Source of the DNA: an uncultured Clostridia bacterium
GTDB lineage: Bacteria; Bacillota; Clostridia; Oscillospirales; Ruminococcaceae
Assembly: GCA_947175655.1 (NCBI GenBank)
Contig: CAMWNQ010000002.1
Coordinates: 1-40,330 of the forward strand
DNA: 40,330 bases
Reading direction: 5' to 3'
A model generated the notes under the pieces. The model had not been told where the DNA came from. It saw only the letters and a list, made by a program, of their open reading frames with translations, and did not search any database. A program made the position numbers and the translations under genes. The first letter of the stretch is position 1; every line of letters begins with the position of its first letter. Positions 7,985 through 16,823 of this stretch are shown here, piece by piece.

Positions 7985-8914
7985 TTAAATGCTATTCAAC
8001 GTTTCATCAATATATTGAAGATATGCTTTAGTCTGAAAATAATTTGTATCTTTCAATTTACTTCTATTGTTTTTATACCATAAATAACTATCTTTAAGAC
8101 CAGCTAACAAATCTGTTGTTTCAGGCAAATATTTTCTTTGCAATTCTACATCCAAAGCATATTCATAATCATAAAAACAAAAATAATTCCTTTGATTATC
8201 CACATTATTTACATTTATAAATTCAGGAATATCTTTTCCTGCCACCTTGTAACAAAGTTCAACCCATTCTTTAACAGTTATTAACTCAACATTTCCAACA
8301 TTAAATATGTGTTCACAAGGATGTTTTTCAAGTATGATCTGAATAAATATGCAAAGGTCTTTTATATTAAAAAATTGTAATTTCATATTTCCATCATGAG
8401 GCAAATAAAATTTTCGATTCTGGTCTGCACAATCAAAAACAAATATCTCTCTATATAAATTCTGCATTTCACCATATAAATATGGCGGTCTTAAAATGTA
8501 AGCGTCAGGAACATTTTCCAGAAGATATTTTTCTGCTTCAACTTTATTGCTTCCATAACTTCCCCATACAGAATTAAATCCGCATATTTGATTTTCACTA
8601 AATGGTTGCTTATTAGTTTCTGGATATACAGCACTTGAACTTAATAATATATAATCATCAAATTCTTCTACTGCATTCAATAATTGCTTTACATGTTCTT
8701 TGTTATAAGCGGTAATATCTAAAATCACATCAAACTTTATTCCACGTAATTTGTCACCGATATTATTTCTGTCACTCTCTATTAATTTTACACCTTCAAT
8801 TTGCTTTCTTGAATTTCTGTTAAGAACGTATACATCATCACCCAAATCAACAAAGTATTTTGCAACATACATACTTACAAAAATCGTTCCACCAGTAATA
8901 AGGACTTTCCTCAA
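7985..8914 (-). CDS. NAD-dependent epimerase/dehydratase family protein
   Basis: A 309-residue extended short-chain dehydrogenase. The N-terminal Rossmann fold begins VLITGGTIFVSMYVA, a TGGTxF variant in which the third glycine of the usual GxxGxxG is serine. The catalytic Ser lies in YILLSSSAVY, and the YxxxK pair in SYGSNKVEAEKYL. RPPYLYG follows at the usual place in sugar epimerases and reductases. The substrate is probably a nucleotide sugar, but nothing shows which one. The start is TTG with GGAGGGG just upstream. It is the odd member between truA and the DUF5711-like gene, with 39-nt and 58-nt gaps instead of overlaps, and may have been added later. Confidence 0.8.
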   Translation of the reverse strand: MRKVLITGGTIFVSMYVAKYFVDLGDDVYVLNRNSRKQIEGVKLIESDRNNIGDKLRGIKFDVILDITAYNKEHVKQLLNAVEEFDDYILLSSSAVYPETNKQPFSENQICGFNSVWGSYGSNKVEAEKYLLENVPDAYILRPPYLYGEMQNLYREIFVFDCADQNRKFYLPHDGNMKLQFFNIKDLCIFIQIILEKHPCEHIFNVGNVELITVKEWVELCYKVAGKDIPEFINVNNVDNQRNYFCFYDYEYALDVELQRKYLPETTDLLAGLKDSYLWYKNNRSKLKDTNYFQTKAYLQYIDETLNSI

Positions 8915-8953
8915 TATTATCCCCTCCAGTTAAAATACAATTATCTGATTCTA

Positions 8954-9688
8954 TTAATAATAAACTTTATTTAAATAAAGTCCATGAGGCAATGCAGTTT
9001 TTCCTGCTTTCTGACGGTCTTTTGCATTAAGAATATCTGGTATATCTTCAGGTGAAAGTTTTCCCTCATTCACCCATATAAGAGTACCAACTATTATTCT
9101 AATCATATTATACAGAAATCCATCGCCTTTTACAAGTATTATCACACAATCATTATTTTTTTCTATTGATATATCATAAATAGTTCTCACTGTTGTTGAA
9201 ACGTTTGAACTGCTTGAACAAAATGAAGCAAAATCATGAGTTCCTATAAGATAGGCCGAGGCACGCTTTGCAAGTTCAATATCGAATTTTCTTCTGTAGT
9301 GAAGCATCAAATCAGATGCAAACGGATTTTTTGATTCACTGCAATGCATCTTATATATATATTCCTTAGCTTTACAGTCAAATCTTGCGTGAAAATTCTC
9401 ATCAGCCTCTTCACAAGATAGTATTGAAATATCATCAGGAAGATACCCATTTACTCCTCTTAAAAAATTACGGCAGGGTATTGAACTTGAAGTATGAACG
9501 TTAAAGCAATATTCATTTGCATGTACACCGGTATCTGTTCTTGAACAGCCGTTTATAGTGATTTTTTCATTCAGAACTCTGGAAACGGCTTTTTCAACCG
9601 TTTCCTGAATTGTAATTGCATTGTCCTGCCTCTGCCAGCCGTGATAATTAGTGCCTCTGTATGATATAATTACTTTAAGATTCCTCAT
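8954..9688 (-). CDS. truA: tRNA pseudouridine(38-40) synthase TruA
   Basis: A 244-residue enzyme that converts uridines 38-40 of the tRNA anticodon arm to pseudouridine. The start MRNLKVIISYRGTNYHGWQRQ at 9688 is typical. The catalytic aspartate lies in CSRTDTGVHA, and the later motifs YIYKMHCS and FLYNMIRIIVGTLI match the family. The open frame runs further upstream to 9805, but that part is the end of the YfhO-like gene in another frame, so the ATG at 9688 is used, giving a 14-nt overlap. Pairing of truA with an ECF transporter (ecfA1-ecfA2-ecfT) is common in Firmicutes; here the YfhO-like gene separates them. Confidence 0.95.
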   Translation of the reverse strand: MRNLKVIISYRGTNYHGWQRQDNAITIQETVEKAVSRVLNEKITINGCSRTDTGVHANEYCFNVHTSSSIPCRNFLRGVNGYLPDDISILSCEEADENFHARFDCKAKEYIYKMHCSESKNPFASDLMLHYRRKFDIELAKRASAYLIGTHDFASFCSSSSNVSTTVRTIYDISIEKNNDCVIILVKGDGFLYNMIRIIVGTLIWVNEGKLSPEDIPDILNAKDRQKAGKTALPHGLYLNKVYY

Positions 9689-12461
9689 TGTTTTCTCCAG
9701 ATTTGCTATTATTTTCGCCATTATCATCAGCATCAATATTGATATTATCTGATATATTTTCGGATTGGATATTTTCTTCTGGTTTAATATCTTTCTCAGA
9801 TTCATATGATGCAGAAATTTCAGCTATCTTTTTACGTTTTTTTCTTTCCATAACTGCTATAAATATAAACAGAACAGCAGATATTGATGTAAGTGTTACA
9901 CCAAGAACAAAACCTTCTGGAATGTATTTCAATTCTATTTCGTGCTGACCTGCTTCAAGCTTTACACCACTCATAGCGTCCATAACCTTAACAAGTTCCT
10001 GTTTTTTGCCATCAACATAAACTTTCCAGCCTTTTTCATAAGGTATGGACAAATACATAATTCCGTTTTCAAGAGCATTTATATTTCCCTTTATATTTGT
10101 ATCTCCGAATTCAGTTATTTCAAAAGGTTCATCAGCAAGTTTCTGATATACACTTTCAAAAGTATCAATATTCATTGCATATACAACTACAGTTGCAACT
10201 CCATTAGCTTTTTCAGAATTCATAGTTAAATCAAGAGATACATTCTTTCCGGCTTCCATTGAACCCATAGGAAACATTACCGGATAATCAGAAACATCTA
10301 TATTTCCGTCAATAGTTTCGTTATCATTCTTTACGATTGCATTTTTAAAATTATTTGATACATATCCATATAAAACAGAATTTTCAGGAACAGTATATTC
10401 AAAGCGCATTTTGGCATTTGCTGACTCTTCTTTTTTTATATTATAATTATAACTTCCATATTGAAGCTTTGTTACATATACAGATTGATGATTTGCAACT
10501 GCTACAGGCTGAGGAATATATAAATCTTCTTCTATTCCAGTAGCATATTTGAATATGGTATTCTGATATTCAAAAGGTATATTATGATTGCTTGTATCCA
10601 TAATATCACTGCCAAGACTTAATATATCTTCATTCATCATATAACCAAGAGGGAGACTATATTTATTTTTATAAACATATGCTGAACCTGAAACACCATA
10701 ATAGTCAAGAAAAGTTGTATCAGATTTCTGCTGTCCACCCTTGCTTATAATATATTTTATACCAAGCAATGCATTTGTAGAAGGGCCTGATGTCCTGTAC
10801 ATAAATCTATTTCCAGATTCCGAACCATAAAGACCTATTTTGCTAAGGAATTTAGTTATACTCACATTCGCAGCAGATGAAAACTGTGATATTCCGTTAT
10901 ATCCATAAAGTGCACTGTCATTTAGAGTATAAGTGCTTGTTGATTCAGTACGATAAAACAAATCAGTTTCATTTTCTTCAATCATGGAAAGAAGTGCCTC
11001 TACTTTATCATAGTTTGTAGGATATGAATATGATGTTGTGTCTACAGTTTTTACTCCAAGTTTTGCATTGAAATAAGTTTCTGCACAAGTTCCGCAAAGT
11101 AAAAGAAAACTCATTATATAACAATAGATTTTCTTTAATTCAACTGATATGAACTTTGATATAATAAATATAAATAAAAATACACCAGCAATCACTATCG
11201 AATATTTGAAATTATCAGGCATATTTTTTATTATATCATTATCTTTTCTGTAATTCAGATAAAATATTACTATCGGAAATACAGGCATCATAACAAGCTG
11301 ATATATTTTAATACCGTTTTTCATAATTATATCATAAGCACGGTACGCAGATACAAGAAGTACAAATGAAAAGATAAATGCGAATCTGTATGGAATCATA
11401 TTAGTAAAATGAAAACCATGCCAGATGTAATTAAGTATATTCAGATTACAGCTTACTGTAATAAACCCCAGAATAAGAACTGAACTTATTTTTTCTCTTA
11501 TTCTTATTTTAGGTGCAAAAACAAATACTCCAAAAAGAACCACTGCCAGCATTCCACATGCAAAATTAGGTAATCCCTCTTTTGTTGATGGCGGACTGAA
11601 TGAAAGCATATTTGCAAAAATATCAGTCCAAGCTTCATAAAAAGACTTATCTTTAGGGAAAGAATTGTTTGCACTATATGTCATCTTCAAACCATAATAT
11701 GCAGGCAGTAAAATAAATCCTCCCAGAGCAATGCCTATTAAAGCAGAACGTGCAGTAATCCAAAGTTTATATAAACAGTCCTTAATGCCCTTACAATTGC
11801 ATATTACCATTACTGCAAAAGCAATTACTGAAAACAGACAGGTAAAATATCCTATATAGTAATTTGATATTAATGATAATGCAAGTGAAATAGTAAAAAG
11901 TTTCCATTTTCCCTCACGGCATATTGCTGTAATACCAGTCATAACAAGAGGAAAAAGTGCAATAGTATCAAACCACATTACATTCCAATAATATCCAAGA
12001 GTATAACTGCATAATGCAAAAAGTATGCCAAAAACAGTTATCGACAAATCCTTTCTTTTAAATGTATATCCAAGAAACAAACTGAAAAATGCACCACTGA
12101 ATCCTATTTTAGCTATAAGTATAAAAGTAAGTGCTTCACGTACACTGTCATCATTAAAAAATATGGAAATCCAGTTAAGCGGACTTGATGCATAATATGA
12201 TATAAGCGAAAGGAAGTTAGTTCCCATACCATTTTCCCATGAATACAGAAAAGAACCACCATTAAGAAGTTTTTCACGTACAACTCTAAAAAATGGATAA
12301 TACTGATGCCATAAGTCAACAACAAGTATTTGTTTATTTCCGTGTTCACCATAAAGATGTACACCATTTTTATAAAATGCAATTGTCATTATACCAGCAG
12401 AAATTATAAATGAAATCAAGGCAAAAAATAACATCTGCAATTTATCTTTTTGTTTTATCAT
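9675..12461 (-). CDS. YfhO-family multi-pass membrane protein
   Basis: A 928-residue protein with about twelve to fourteen membrane helices in its first 470 residues and another near residue 870. GEHGNKQILVVDLWHQYYPFFR near the start is a family hallmark. A large extracytoplasmic region (about 470-850) ends in PYEKGWKVYVDGKK, also typical of YfhO. YfhO proteins are GT-C-like, and in Bacillus and Listeria they help glycosylate teichoic acids using polyprenyl-phosphate sugars. The start at 12461 is preferred to the frame start at 12485 because AAGGAG lies 7 nt before it. The C-terminal 55 residues are a highly acidic, Asn/Glu-rich cytoplasmic tail, and the coding end overlaps truA by 14 nt. Confidence 0.85.
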   Translation of the reverse strand: MIKQKDKLQMLFFALISFIISAGIMTIAFYKNGVHLYGEHGNKQILVVDLWHQYYPFFRVVREKLLNGGSFLYSWENGMGTNFLSLISYYASSPLNWISIFFNDDSVREALTFILIAKIGFSGAFFSLFLGYTFKRKDLSITVFGILFALCSYTLGYYWNVMWFDTIALFPLVMTGITAICREGKWKLFTISLALSLISNYYIGYFTCLFSVIAFAVMVICNCKGIKDCLYKLWITARSALIGIALGGFILLPAYYGLKMTYSANNSFPKDKSFYEAWTDIFANMLSFSPPSTKEGLPNFACGMLAVVLFGVFVFAPKIRIREKISSVLILGFITVSCNLNILNYIWHGFHFTNMIPYRFAFIFSFVLLVSAYRAYDIIMKNGIKIYQLVMMPVFPIVIFYLNYRKDNDIIKNMPDNFKYSIVIAGVFLFIFIISKFISVELKKIYCYIMSFLLLCGTCAETYFNAKLGVKTVDTTSYSYPTNYDKVEALLSMIEENETDLFYRTESTSTYTLNDSALYGYNGISQFSSAANVSITKFLSKIGLYGSESGNRFMYRTSGPSTNALLGIKYIISKGGQQKSDTTFLDYYGVSGSAYVYKNKYSLPLGYMMNEDILSLGSDIMDTSNHNIPFEYQNTIFKYATGIEEDLYIPQPVAVANHQSVYVTKLQYGSYNYNIKKEESANAKMRFEYTVPENSVLYGYVSNNFKNAIVKNDNETIDGNIDVSDYPVMFPMGSMEAGKNVSLDLTMNSEKANGVATVVVYAMNIDTFESVYQKLADEPFEITEFGDTNIKGNINALENGIMYLSIPYEKGWKVYVDGKKQELVKVMDAMSGVKLEAGQHEIELKYIPEGFVLGVTLTSISAVLFIFIAVMERKKRKKIAEISASYESEKDIKPEENIQSENISDNINIDADDNGENNSKSGENNEES

Positions 12462-12511
12462 TCTGCCACTCCTTTTCAAATTCAATAATTTTATATATTA
12501 TCAATATTTAT

Positions 12512-12533
12512 AGCCTTACTGAAAAAACAGGCT
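12512..12533 (-). terminator. Weak hairpin after ecfT
   Basis: AGCCT and AGGCT can pair around a 12-nt loop at the ecfT stop codon. The minus-strand sequence after it (ATAAATATT) has only short T stretches. It could be a weak or attenuating terminator before the YfhO-like gene, or chance. Confidence 0.25.
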
Positions 12534-13339
12534 TATTTTATTATATGATTGATTATTATTACGGCAATAAAAAATAAAACCGTAAAAAAAAGTGCAATAT
12601 AATCCGAAATTCCGGATTTCATCTGTCTTAGTCTTGTACGTCCGTCACCGCCGTTATAACAACGACATTCCATAGCTGTTGCAAGTTCCTCTGCTCTTCT
12701 GAAAGAAGATATGAGCAAAGGAATAAGTATCGGAATCAGACCTTTAGTCTTTGCTATCAGATTTCCTGAATCAAGTTCCGCACCTCTTGCTTTCTGAGCC
12801 GATATTATTTTATCGGTTTCTTCTATCAGGGTCGGAATAAATCTCAGGGCTATTGACATAATCATTGCAAGTTCATGAACCGGAAATTTTATTTTTTTCA
12901 ATGGATTAAGAAGTCTTTCAATAGCATCAGTAAGCACAATAGGAGAAGTGGTATATGTGAGTACAGAAGTGCCAATAAGAAGAAGCACTATTCTTACAAT
13001 CATAAATATACTTGTATCAACTCCTGATGATGTTATTTTAATAAATTTCCATTGAAAATAAATATCTCCGTCCTTTATAAAAAATATATTCAGAAGTGCC
13101 GTAAAAATTAAAAACGGAAATATCGGCTTTATGCTTTTAATATAGAGCTTAAACGATATTTTTGTCATAACAACTGATATCAAAGTATATAAAGTACCTA
13201 TTCCAAGACAAATCAGAGAATCACCAGAAAAAAGCATTATCATATATACTATCATAATTACTATTTTAAATCTTGGGTCAAGACGGTGTATTATACTATC
13301 TGACGGAAAATACTGTCCCAAAGTAATATCTTTAATCAA
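12533..13339 (-). CDS. ecfT: Energy-coupling factor transporter transmembrane subunit EcfT
   Basis: A 268-residue membrane scaffold of a group II ECF vitamin/metal importer; it joins the two ATPases to exchangeable substrate-binding S components. Five or more hydrophobic segments are visible. The cytoplasmic coupling helices carry the two Arg motifs: AQKARGAELDSG and RRAEELATAMECRCY, followed by NGGDGRTRL. The start is TTG directly after the ecfA2 stop (TAG then TTG), with GGAAGGAAG 6 nt upstream. No S component is encoded in the window, as expected for a group II module whose S proteins lie elsewhere. Confidence 0.92.
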   Translation of the reverse strand: MIKDITLGQYFPSDSIIHRLDPRFKIVIMIVYMIMLFSGDSLICLGIGTLYTLISVVMTKISFKLYIKSIKPIFPFLIFTALLNIFFIKDGDIYFQWKFIKITSSGVDTSIFMIVRIVLLLIGTSVLTYTTSPIVLTDAIERLLNPLKKIKFPVHELAMIMSIALRFIPTLIEETDKIISAQKARGAELDSGNLIAKTKGLIPILIPLLISSFRRAEELATAMECRCYNGGDGRTRLRQMKSGISDYIALFFTVLFFIAVIIINHIIK

Positions 13340-14203
13340 CTATATTCTTCCTTCCTTTTTAAGCATATCCAAAATAACTTCTCTGGCACGTTCCACAGTG
13401 TATATCTCTTTACCGAAAGATATTCCGTGACTTCTGAGTTTATTAAATACCCTTGTAATCTGAGGAACATCAAGACCTATTTTTTCTATCTCCTCAGAAC
13501 GCCTGAAGACATTTTCAACCGTATCATAACAAAACAGCTCTGATTTATTCATTACAAGAATTTTTTCTGCATATTTCGCAGTATCTTCCATACTATGCGA
13601 AACTATCATAACTGTACTTCCTGTTTTCTTATGATAATTTTTAATTATATCAAGAATTATGTCACGTCCGTGAGGGTCAAGACCGGCAGAAGGCTCATCA
13701 AGTATTAAAATTTCCGGATTCATAGCCATAACACCAGCAATTGCAACACGTCTTTTCTGACCACCGGAAAGTTCAAATGGAGAACGCTTCATAAAGTTTT
13801 CGGGAATTTCAAGAAGTTTTGCAGTATCATAAACTCTCTCTTTTATTTCCTTTTCAGAAAGTCCCATGTTTTTAGGACCAAATGCTATATCTTTAAAAAC
13901 ATTTTCTTCAAAAAGTTGATATTCCGGATATTGAAAAACAAGTCCGACCTTAAATCTTACCTGACGTATATTCTCTTTATTTGACCATATATCATTGCCA
14001 TCAATAAATATTTTTCCTGAAGTAGGCTGAAGAAGTCCGTTAAAATGCTGTATAAGAGTTGATTTTCCTGAACCAGTATGCCCTATTATGCCTACAAATT
14101 CACCCTTTTCTATTTCAATATTTATTTTATTTACTGCTATTTTCTCAAAAGGTGTACCCTGACTATAAACATAAGTAAGATTTTCAGTTTTAAGTATAGA
14201 CAA
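13340..14203 (-). CDS. ecfA2: Energy-coupling factor ATPase EcfA2
   Basis: A 287-residue ABC ATPase of the ECF importer. Walker A is GHTGSGKS (41-48), the Q-loop is in LVFQYPEYQLFE (Q91), the signature is LSGGQ (145-149), and Walker B with DEP is at 166-171. QYPEYQLF is the usual EcfA2 sequence. The start is TTG with AGGAAG 9 nt upstream. The next ATG is far into the protein, so TTG is required. It lies between ecfA1 and ecfT in the standard ecfA1-ecfA2-ecfT order, with a 17-nt gap to ecfA1. Confidence 0.93.
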   Translation of the reverse strand: MSILKTENLTYVYSQGTPFEKIAVNKINIEIEKGEFVGIIGHTGSGKSTLIQHFNGLLQPTSGKIFIDGNDIWSNKENIRQVRFKVGLVFQYPEYQLFEENVFKDIAFGPKNMGLSEKEIKERVYDTAKLLEIPENFMKRSPFELSGGQKRRVAIAGVMAMNPEILILDEPSAGLDPHGRDIILDIIKNYHKKTGSTVMIVSHSMEDTAKYAEKILVMNKSELFCYDTVENVFRRSEEIEKIGLDVPQITRVFNKLRSHGISFGKEIYTVERAREVILDMLKKEGRI

Positions 14204-14220
14204 TTGATTTCACTTCCTGT

Positions 14221-15072
14221 TTATTTTAATAACCGCTCAATGGCATTAATACATTGTTCTTCTGTTATAATATGGCTGTCCAAACCGAGACCCTCTTTAT
14301 TTAAAAGATATATAAGTTCAGTGGTCTGTGGAATATCTAGACCTATTTTTCTGATTTCCTCTACATTGGAAAAAACATTTTCAGGAGTATCATCAAAAAC
14401 AATTCTGCCATTATCCATAACTACTACTCTTCCGCATTCAACTGCTTCATTCATATAGTGAGTTATAAGAACTATTGTTATGCCACATTCCTTGTTGAGA
14501 GTTTTTATAGTTTTCATAACCTCTCGTCTTCCCTGAGGGTCAAGCATAGCAGTAGGTTCATCCAAGATGATACATTCTGGACGCATTGCAATAATTCCTG
14601 CAATTGCAACACGTTGTTTCTGACCACCGGAAAGCTGATTTGGAGAATGAAATCTATAATCATACATTCCAACAGCTTTAAGTGCATCATCAACTCTTTT
14701 TCTCATTTCTTCATACGGAACTCCCATATTTTCAAGAGCAAATGCAACATCTTCTTCAACAATTGATGCAACAATCTGATTATCAGGATTCTGAAAAACC
14801 ATACCAGCACATTTTCTTATGTTAAACAAATTATCATCATCAGCCGTATCTATATTATTAATATAAACCTTTCCAGAACACGGTAATAATATAGCATTCA
14901 GATGCTTTGCAAATGTTGATTTTCCCGAACCATTATGACCAAGTACAGCAACAAATTCGCCTTTTTTTATCTCAATATTTATATCTTTAAGAACTTCATT
15001 GATAATCGGTTTTTCTTCACTGCCATTCTGATAATTGAATTTTAAATTTTCTGTTTTTATTATATTTTCCAT
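14221..15072 (-). CDS. ecfA1: Energy-coupling factor ATPase EcfA1
   Basis: A 283-residue ABC ATPase pairing with EcfA2. Walker A is GHNGSGKS (45-52), the Q-loop is VFQNPDNQIV (Q94), the signature is LSGGQ (147-151), and Walker B with DEP is at 168-173. QNPDNQ is typical of EcfA1. Three in-frame starts exist: 15108, 15090 and 15072. The last (MENIIKTENLKF) is used because it begins five bases past the methyltransferase stop and gives the normal length. Its ribosome site is weak, so the ATG at 15090 is possible. Confidence 0.92.
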   Translation of the reverse strand: MENIIKTENLKFNYQNGSEEKPIINEVLKDINIEIKKGEFVAVLGHNGSGKSTFAKHLNAILLPCSGKVYINNIDTADDDNLFNIRKCAGMVFQNPDNQIVASIVEEDVAFALENMGVPYEEMRKRVDDALKAVGMYDYRFHSPNQLSGGQKQRVAIAGIIAMRPECIILDEPTAMLDPQGRREVMKTIKTLNKECGITIVLITHYMNEAVECGRVVVMDNGRIVFDDTPENVFSNVEEIRKIGLDIPQTTELIYLLNKEGLGLDSHIITEEQCINAIERLLK

Positions 15073-15077
15073 AATTT

Positions 15078-15947
15078 TTATTTCTGCCATATAGCCGTTG
15101 AACCACAAGGCAAAACCATACCGCTTGATTCAACTGGTAATCCTATTTCATCAAACGAAACATTTCCTCCGAATTTATCTTTAAGAACTGAACCAAGAAT
15201 ATAACCCATTACTGATGGGGAAAGTCCTGTTGTATAACTGTTTATTAGGAAAAACAACGGATTGTCAGTTAATACTCCGGCACAGAGCTTTACAAGGTCA
15301 TATATATTATTTTCAAGTTTCCAGACTTCACCTGAAGGTCCTCTTCCATAACTTGGAGGATCCATAATTATAGCATCATATCTTCTGCCTCTTCTGATTT
15401 CCCTAGCAATAAATTTTTCACAGTCATCAACAATCCAGCGTATAGGTTTTTCTGATAATCCGGATATCTGTGCATTGTCCCTTGCCCACTGAACCATACC
15501 TTTTGAAGCATCAACATGACATACTGATGCTCCGGCTGATGCACATGCAAGTGTTGCACCTCCGGTATATGCAAAAAGATTCAGGACATTAATTTCACGT
15601 CCTGCATTTTGTATTTTATCCATCATAAAATCCCAGTTGACAGCCTGTTCAGGAAACAATCCGGTATGTTTGAAACCAGTAGGACGGATATTAAAAGCCA
15701 ATCCTCTGTAATATACATTCCAAGATGCAGGAATTTTTTTTCTGAACTCCCACTGTCCGCCACCTGATGAAGAACGGTGATAATGACCGTCAGCGTTTTC
15801 CCACAAAAGAGATTTTTTAGGAGTTTTCCATATTATCTGAGGGTCAGGGCGTACAAGAGATACGCCCGCCCATCTTTCCAGTTTTTCACCGTCAGATGTA
15901 TCTATAATTTTATAATCTTTCCAGTTTTCCGATATTCTCAAAATCAA
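15078..15947 (-). CDS. RlmI-like class I SAM-dependent RNA methyltransferase
   Basis: A 289-residue methyltransferase of the COG1092 type. The SAM-binding motif is in NVLNLFAYTGGATLACASAG, an acidic residue follows in VCHVDASKG, and the target-binding motif is IIMDPPSYGRGP. The family methylates cytosine C5 in 23S rRNA in E. coli (RlmI), where a PUA domain is present at the N-terminus. No PUA domain is seen here; instead a short beta-rich N-terminal part (about 1-95) precedes the catalytic domain. The target is therefore uncertain. The start is TTG at 15947 after AAGGCAGG; a second TTG lies two codons further in. It is in line with ecfA1 downstream. Confidence 0.8.
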   Translation of the reverse strand: MILRISENWKDYKIIDTSDGEKLERWAGVSLVRPDPQIIWKTPKKSLLWENADGHYHRSSSGGGQWEFRKKIPASWNVYYRGLAFNIRPTGFKHTGLFPEQAVNWDFMMDKIQNAGREINVLNLFAYTGGATLACASAGASVCHVDASKGMVQWARDNAQISGLSEKPIRWIVDDCEKFIAREIRRGRRYDAIIMDPPSYGRGPSGEVWKLENNIYDLVKLCAGVLTDNPLFFLINSYTTGLSPSVMGYILGSVLKDKFGGNVSFDEIGLPVESSGMVLPCGSTAIWQK

Positions 15948-15977
15948 AACCTGCCTTAAATAAATAATAATTAATAA

Positions 15978-16823
15978 TCAATAACACTGCAAGGAAAAAT
16001 ATACATTGCTGAAATCACGTTTTTTCAAATCTTCTTTTCTGATATAAAAATATATTCTTCCTGAATCTCCAAATATAAGCTCATAATTACCATAGTCGAT
16101 ACTATCCATCTCAAAAAGCAGAATCCATTCACTTGAACAACGTTCTATGTCCTTTTCTTCTTCTTCTGAAAATTCAGGGGGTTCACTGTATAAATTATAT
16201 CCCCTTGATACTGCTTCACATTCAAAAAGCATAGTATCCTGTATTATATCGGCATATCCAAGAATTTTCGCCCATAAAGTATCCTGCATTTCGTATCTGT
16301 CGTCACAGTAATCCTCATCCTCATAATTATCATCATTCAAATTCTCAGGAAGTTCACATAAATCAGGAACATCAGTAAAATTATCAATTTGAACAGCAAT
16401 TTCAGGGAGTATGCATTCTGAATCATATTTTTTCAAATCTTCGGGCAGTTCAGTATTTTTAAGTTTGGACAAATCACCGTCATAATAAAATACCTTTGAA
16501 CAGTTTCTTGATTCTGGAGAAGATCCCCATTCCATACTCATAAGCTCATAGAAAAAGTAAAGCATACCACTTTCCGGCAAAAGATTTTCTTCATCATATG
16601 GTTTTATTTCAGCAAAATTTATCTGTGCCATAAATGAAAGTGGTCTGTTTGCATTAATACCTTTATAATCTTCGCTTTCATAATAAGGCCATTCAAAATC
16701 AGCAGGCAAATCAGGTTTACCGCCTATTTTAGTACAGCAAAATTCAGTATTTTTCTCTGTCATTGTCAGAGATACTGCATTCTTGCCATACTTCTTTTTT
16801 ATTTCATCAAGATTATAACTCAT
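15978..16823 (-). CDS. YwqG-family (DUF1963) protein
   Basis: A 281-residue soluble acidic protein. The segments GGKPDLPADFEWP near the N-terminus, LSFMAQINFAEI, and SGMLYFFYEL form the pattern of the YwqG/DUF1963 family. The C-terminus has WILLFEMDSIDYGNYELIFGDSGRIYFYI, the usual end of the family, where Gly and Asp residues precede the last beta strand. The biochemical role is unknown; some relatives are linked to contact-dependent or polymorphic toxin loci. Its ATG overlaps the glmM stop by one base (TAATG), so translation is coupled to glmM, but no functional link is known. Confidence 0.8.
   Translation of the reverse strand: MSYNLDEIKKKYGKNAVSLTMTEKNTEFCCTKIGGKPDLPADFEWPYYESEDYKGINANRPLSFMAQINFAEIKPYDEENLLPESGMLYFFYELMSMEWGSSPESRNCSKVFYYDGDLSKLKNTELPEDLKKYDSECILPEIAVQIDNFTDVPDLCELPENLNDDNYEDEDYCDDRYEMQDTLWAKILGYADIIQDTMLFECEAVSRGYNLYSEPPEFSEEEEKDIERCSSEWILLFEMDSIDYGNYELIFGDSGRIYFYIRKEDLKKRDFSNVYFSLQCY

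Noticed and set aside
8966..8981. CTTTATTT/AAATAAAG palindrome near the end of truA
   Set aside because: It lies within the coding sequence, is purely AT-rich apart from the ends, and has no loop or T-run.
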